Below, in pieces: positions 42,178 to 42,394 of a stretch of 42,394 nucleotides of DNA. The stretch is from Bradyrhizobium sp. S69 (GTDB lineage: Bacteria > Pseudomonadota > Alphaproteobacteria > Rhizobiales > Xanthobacteraceae). The stretch spans positions 277,393 to 319,786 of the forward strand of contig NZ_LMUK01000041.1 in NCBI RefSeq assembly GCF_009766005.1, in the 5' to 3' direction. Within the stretch, counting starts at the first letter, position 1. Every line of letters starts with the position of its first letter. The position numbers were made by a program, and so were the translations under genes. The notes beneath the pieces were generated by a model. The model saw only the letters and a program-made list of their open reading frames with translations. It did no database searches and was not told the origin of the DNA.

Positions 42178-42394
42178 GCGGTGGCCGCTCGTCCGAAAAG
42201 CCGAGCCACGCGCGCATTGGATCTATTGATGGCCTCGAGCAGCCCGGCCGGCGGTTCGATGACGACACCCGCTTTGATGAGCCACAGGCCGCCACCGATC
42301 GCGGCAAACAGCATCAGATATTGAATGAGCGGTGCGAACTCCGACTTCACCGCCATTACTGAACACGCGAATCCAATCATACGCATTCCGAATA
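42174..42394 (-). CDS. lptF: LPS export ABC permease LptF, 5' part beyond window edge
   Basis: Only the C-terminal ~73 residues are in the window and the frame is open to the right edge. Visible: the end of a hydrophobic helix (MIGFACSVMAV), KSEFAPLIQYLMLFAAIGGGLWLIKAG with a further helix, and a tail ending in VARLFGRAATA. Assigned by position directly upstream of lptG with a four-base overlap and by general LptF/YjgP-type C-terminus. The annotation as lptF is strong from context but not provable from this fragment. Confidence 0.8.
   Translation of the reverse strand, partial: FGMRMIGFACSVMAVKSEFAPLIQYLMLFAAIGGGLWLIKAGVVIEPPAGLLEAINRSNARVARLFGRAATA

Noticed and set aside
1..42394. A CRISPR array, toxin-antitoxin pair, restriction system, prophage or insertion sequence
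   Set aside because: No regular direct repeats with spacers, no transposase, integrase or recognisable toxin frame. The small genes at 13436 and 13674 are convergent and not a typical toxin-antitoxin operon.

Overview
The window is a GC-rich chromosomal segment from an alphaproteobacterium, most likely Bradyrhizobium or a close relative (Rhodopseudomonas, Nitrobacter, Afipia). This rests on gene order, on protein types common in that group (a small secreted protein with an SCCGEADAYW motif, an Omp25/31-type barrel, a protein with an HWYYRIEHPSNRHCWYLRG motif), and on intergenic palindromic repeats typical of Bradyrhizobium genomes. I see no rRNA, tRNA, CRISPR array, transposase, phage gene or plasmid function.

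Layout. (1) 1-6364, plus strand: 3' part of an acyl-CoA synthetase, a small secreted protein, a YfgM-like TPR membrane protein, an Ala/Pro-rich lipoprotein, the ribosome-assembly GTPase Der, and a Tet-type MFS exporter overlapping der. (2) 6372-13203, minus strand: AraC regulator, outer-membrane barrel, SDR, purF, cvpA, radA. (3) 13204-16885: accessory stretch with two tiny unknown genes, a TauE/SafE permease, a NAD(P)-binding protein, a GFA-like zinc protein and exonuclease III. (4) 16920-22012, minus strand: alr, dnaB, a 41-aa membrane peptide and a cyclopropane-fatty-acid synthase. (5) 22273-23343: a secreted protein with one CxxCH motif and a long disordered tail. (6) 23509-26034, minus strand: rpsF-rpsR-DUF2232-rplI. 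(7) 26412-33177, plus strand: fabD-fabG-acpP-fabF-mltG-yicC-gmk. (8) 33303-42394, minus strand: an anchored unknown protein, a zinc alcohol dehydrogenase, then rsmA-pdxA-surA-lptD-lptG-lptF (lptF runs off the right edge).

How it fits together. Most of the window is core metabolism: type II fatty-acid synthesis next to cell-wall (mltG, alr) and LPS-export (lptD/F/G, surA) genes, plus translation (S6, S18, L9, RsmA, Der), purine synthesis (purF, gmk) and DNA replication or repair (dnaB, radA, xth). The rpsF-rpsR-rplI-dnaB-alr-radA-cvpA-purF order known from Rhizobiales is still legible but is interrupted by two blocks of non-core genes.

The best unexplained signal is not a gene cluster but small palindromic repeats. 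In five cases the outer TAG of a repeat is the stop codon of the adjacent gene, and one repeat pair shows only compensatory base-pair changes. Other points worth checking are a hairpin that would pair the rpsF ribosome-binding site, an RGG-like tail on S6, a hairpin inside the S6/S18/L9 operon, and a tandem 15-bp insertion in alr. I found no convincing new multigene system.
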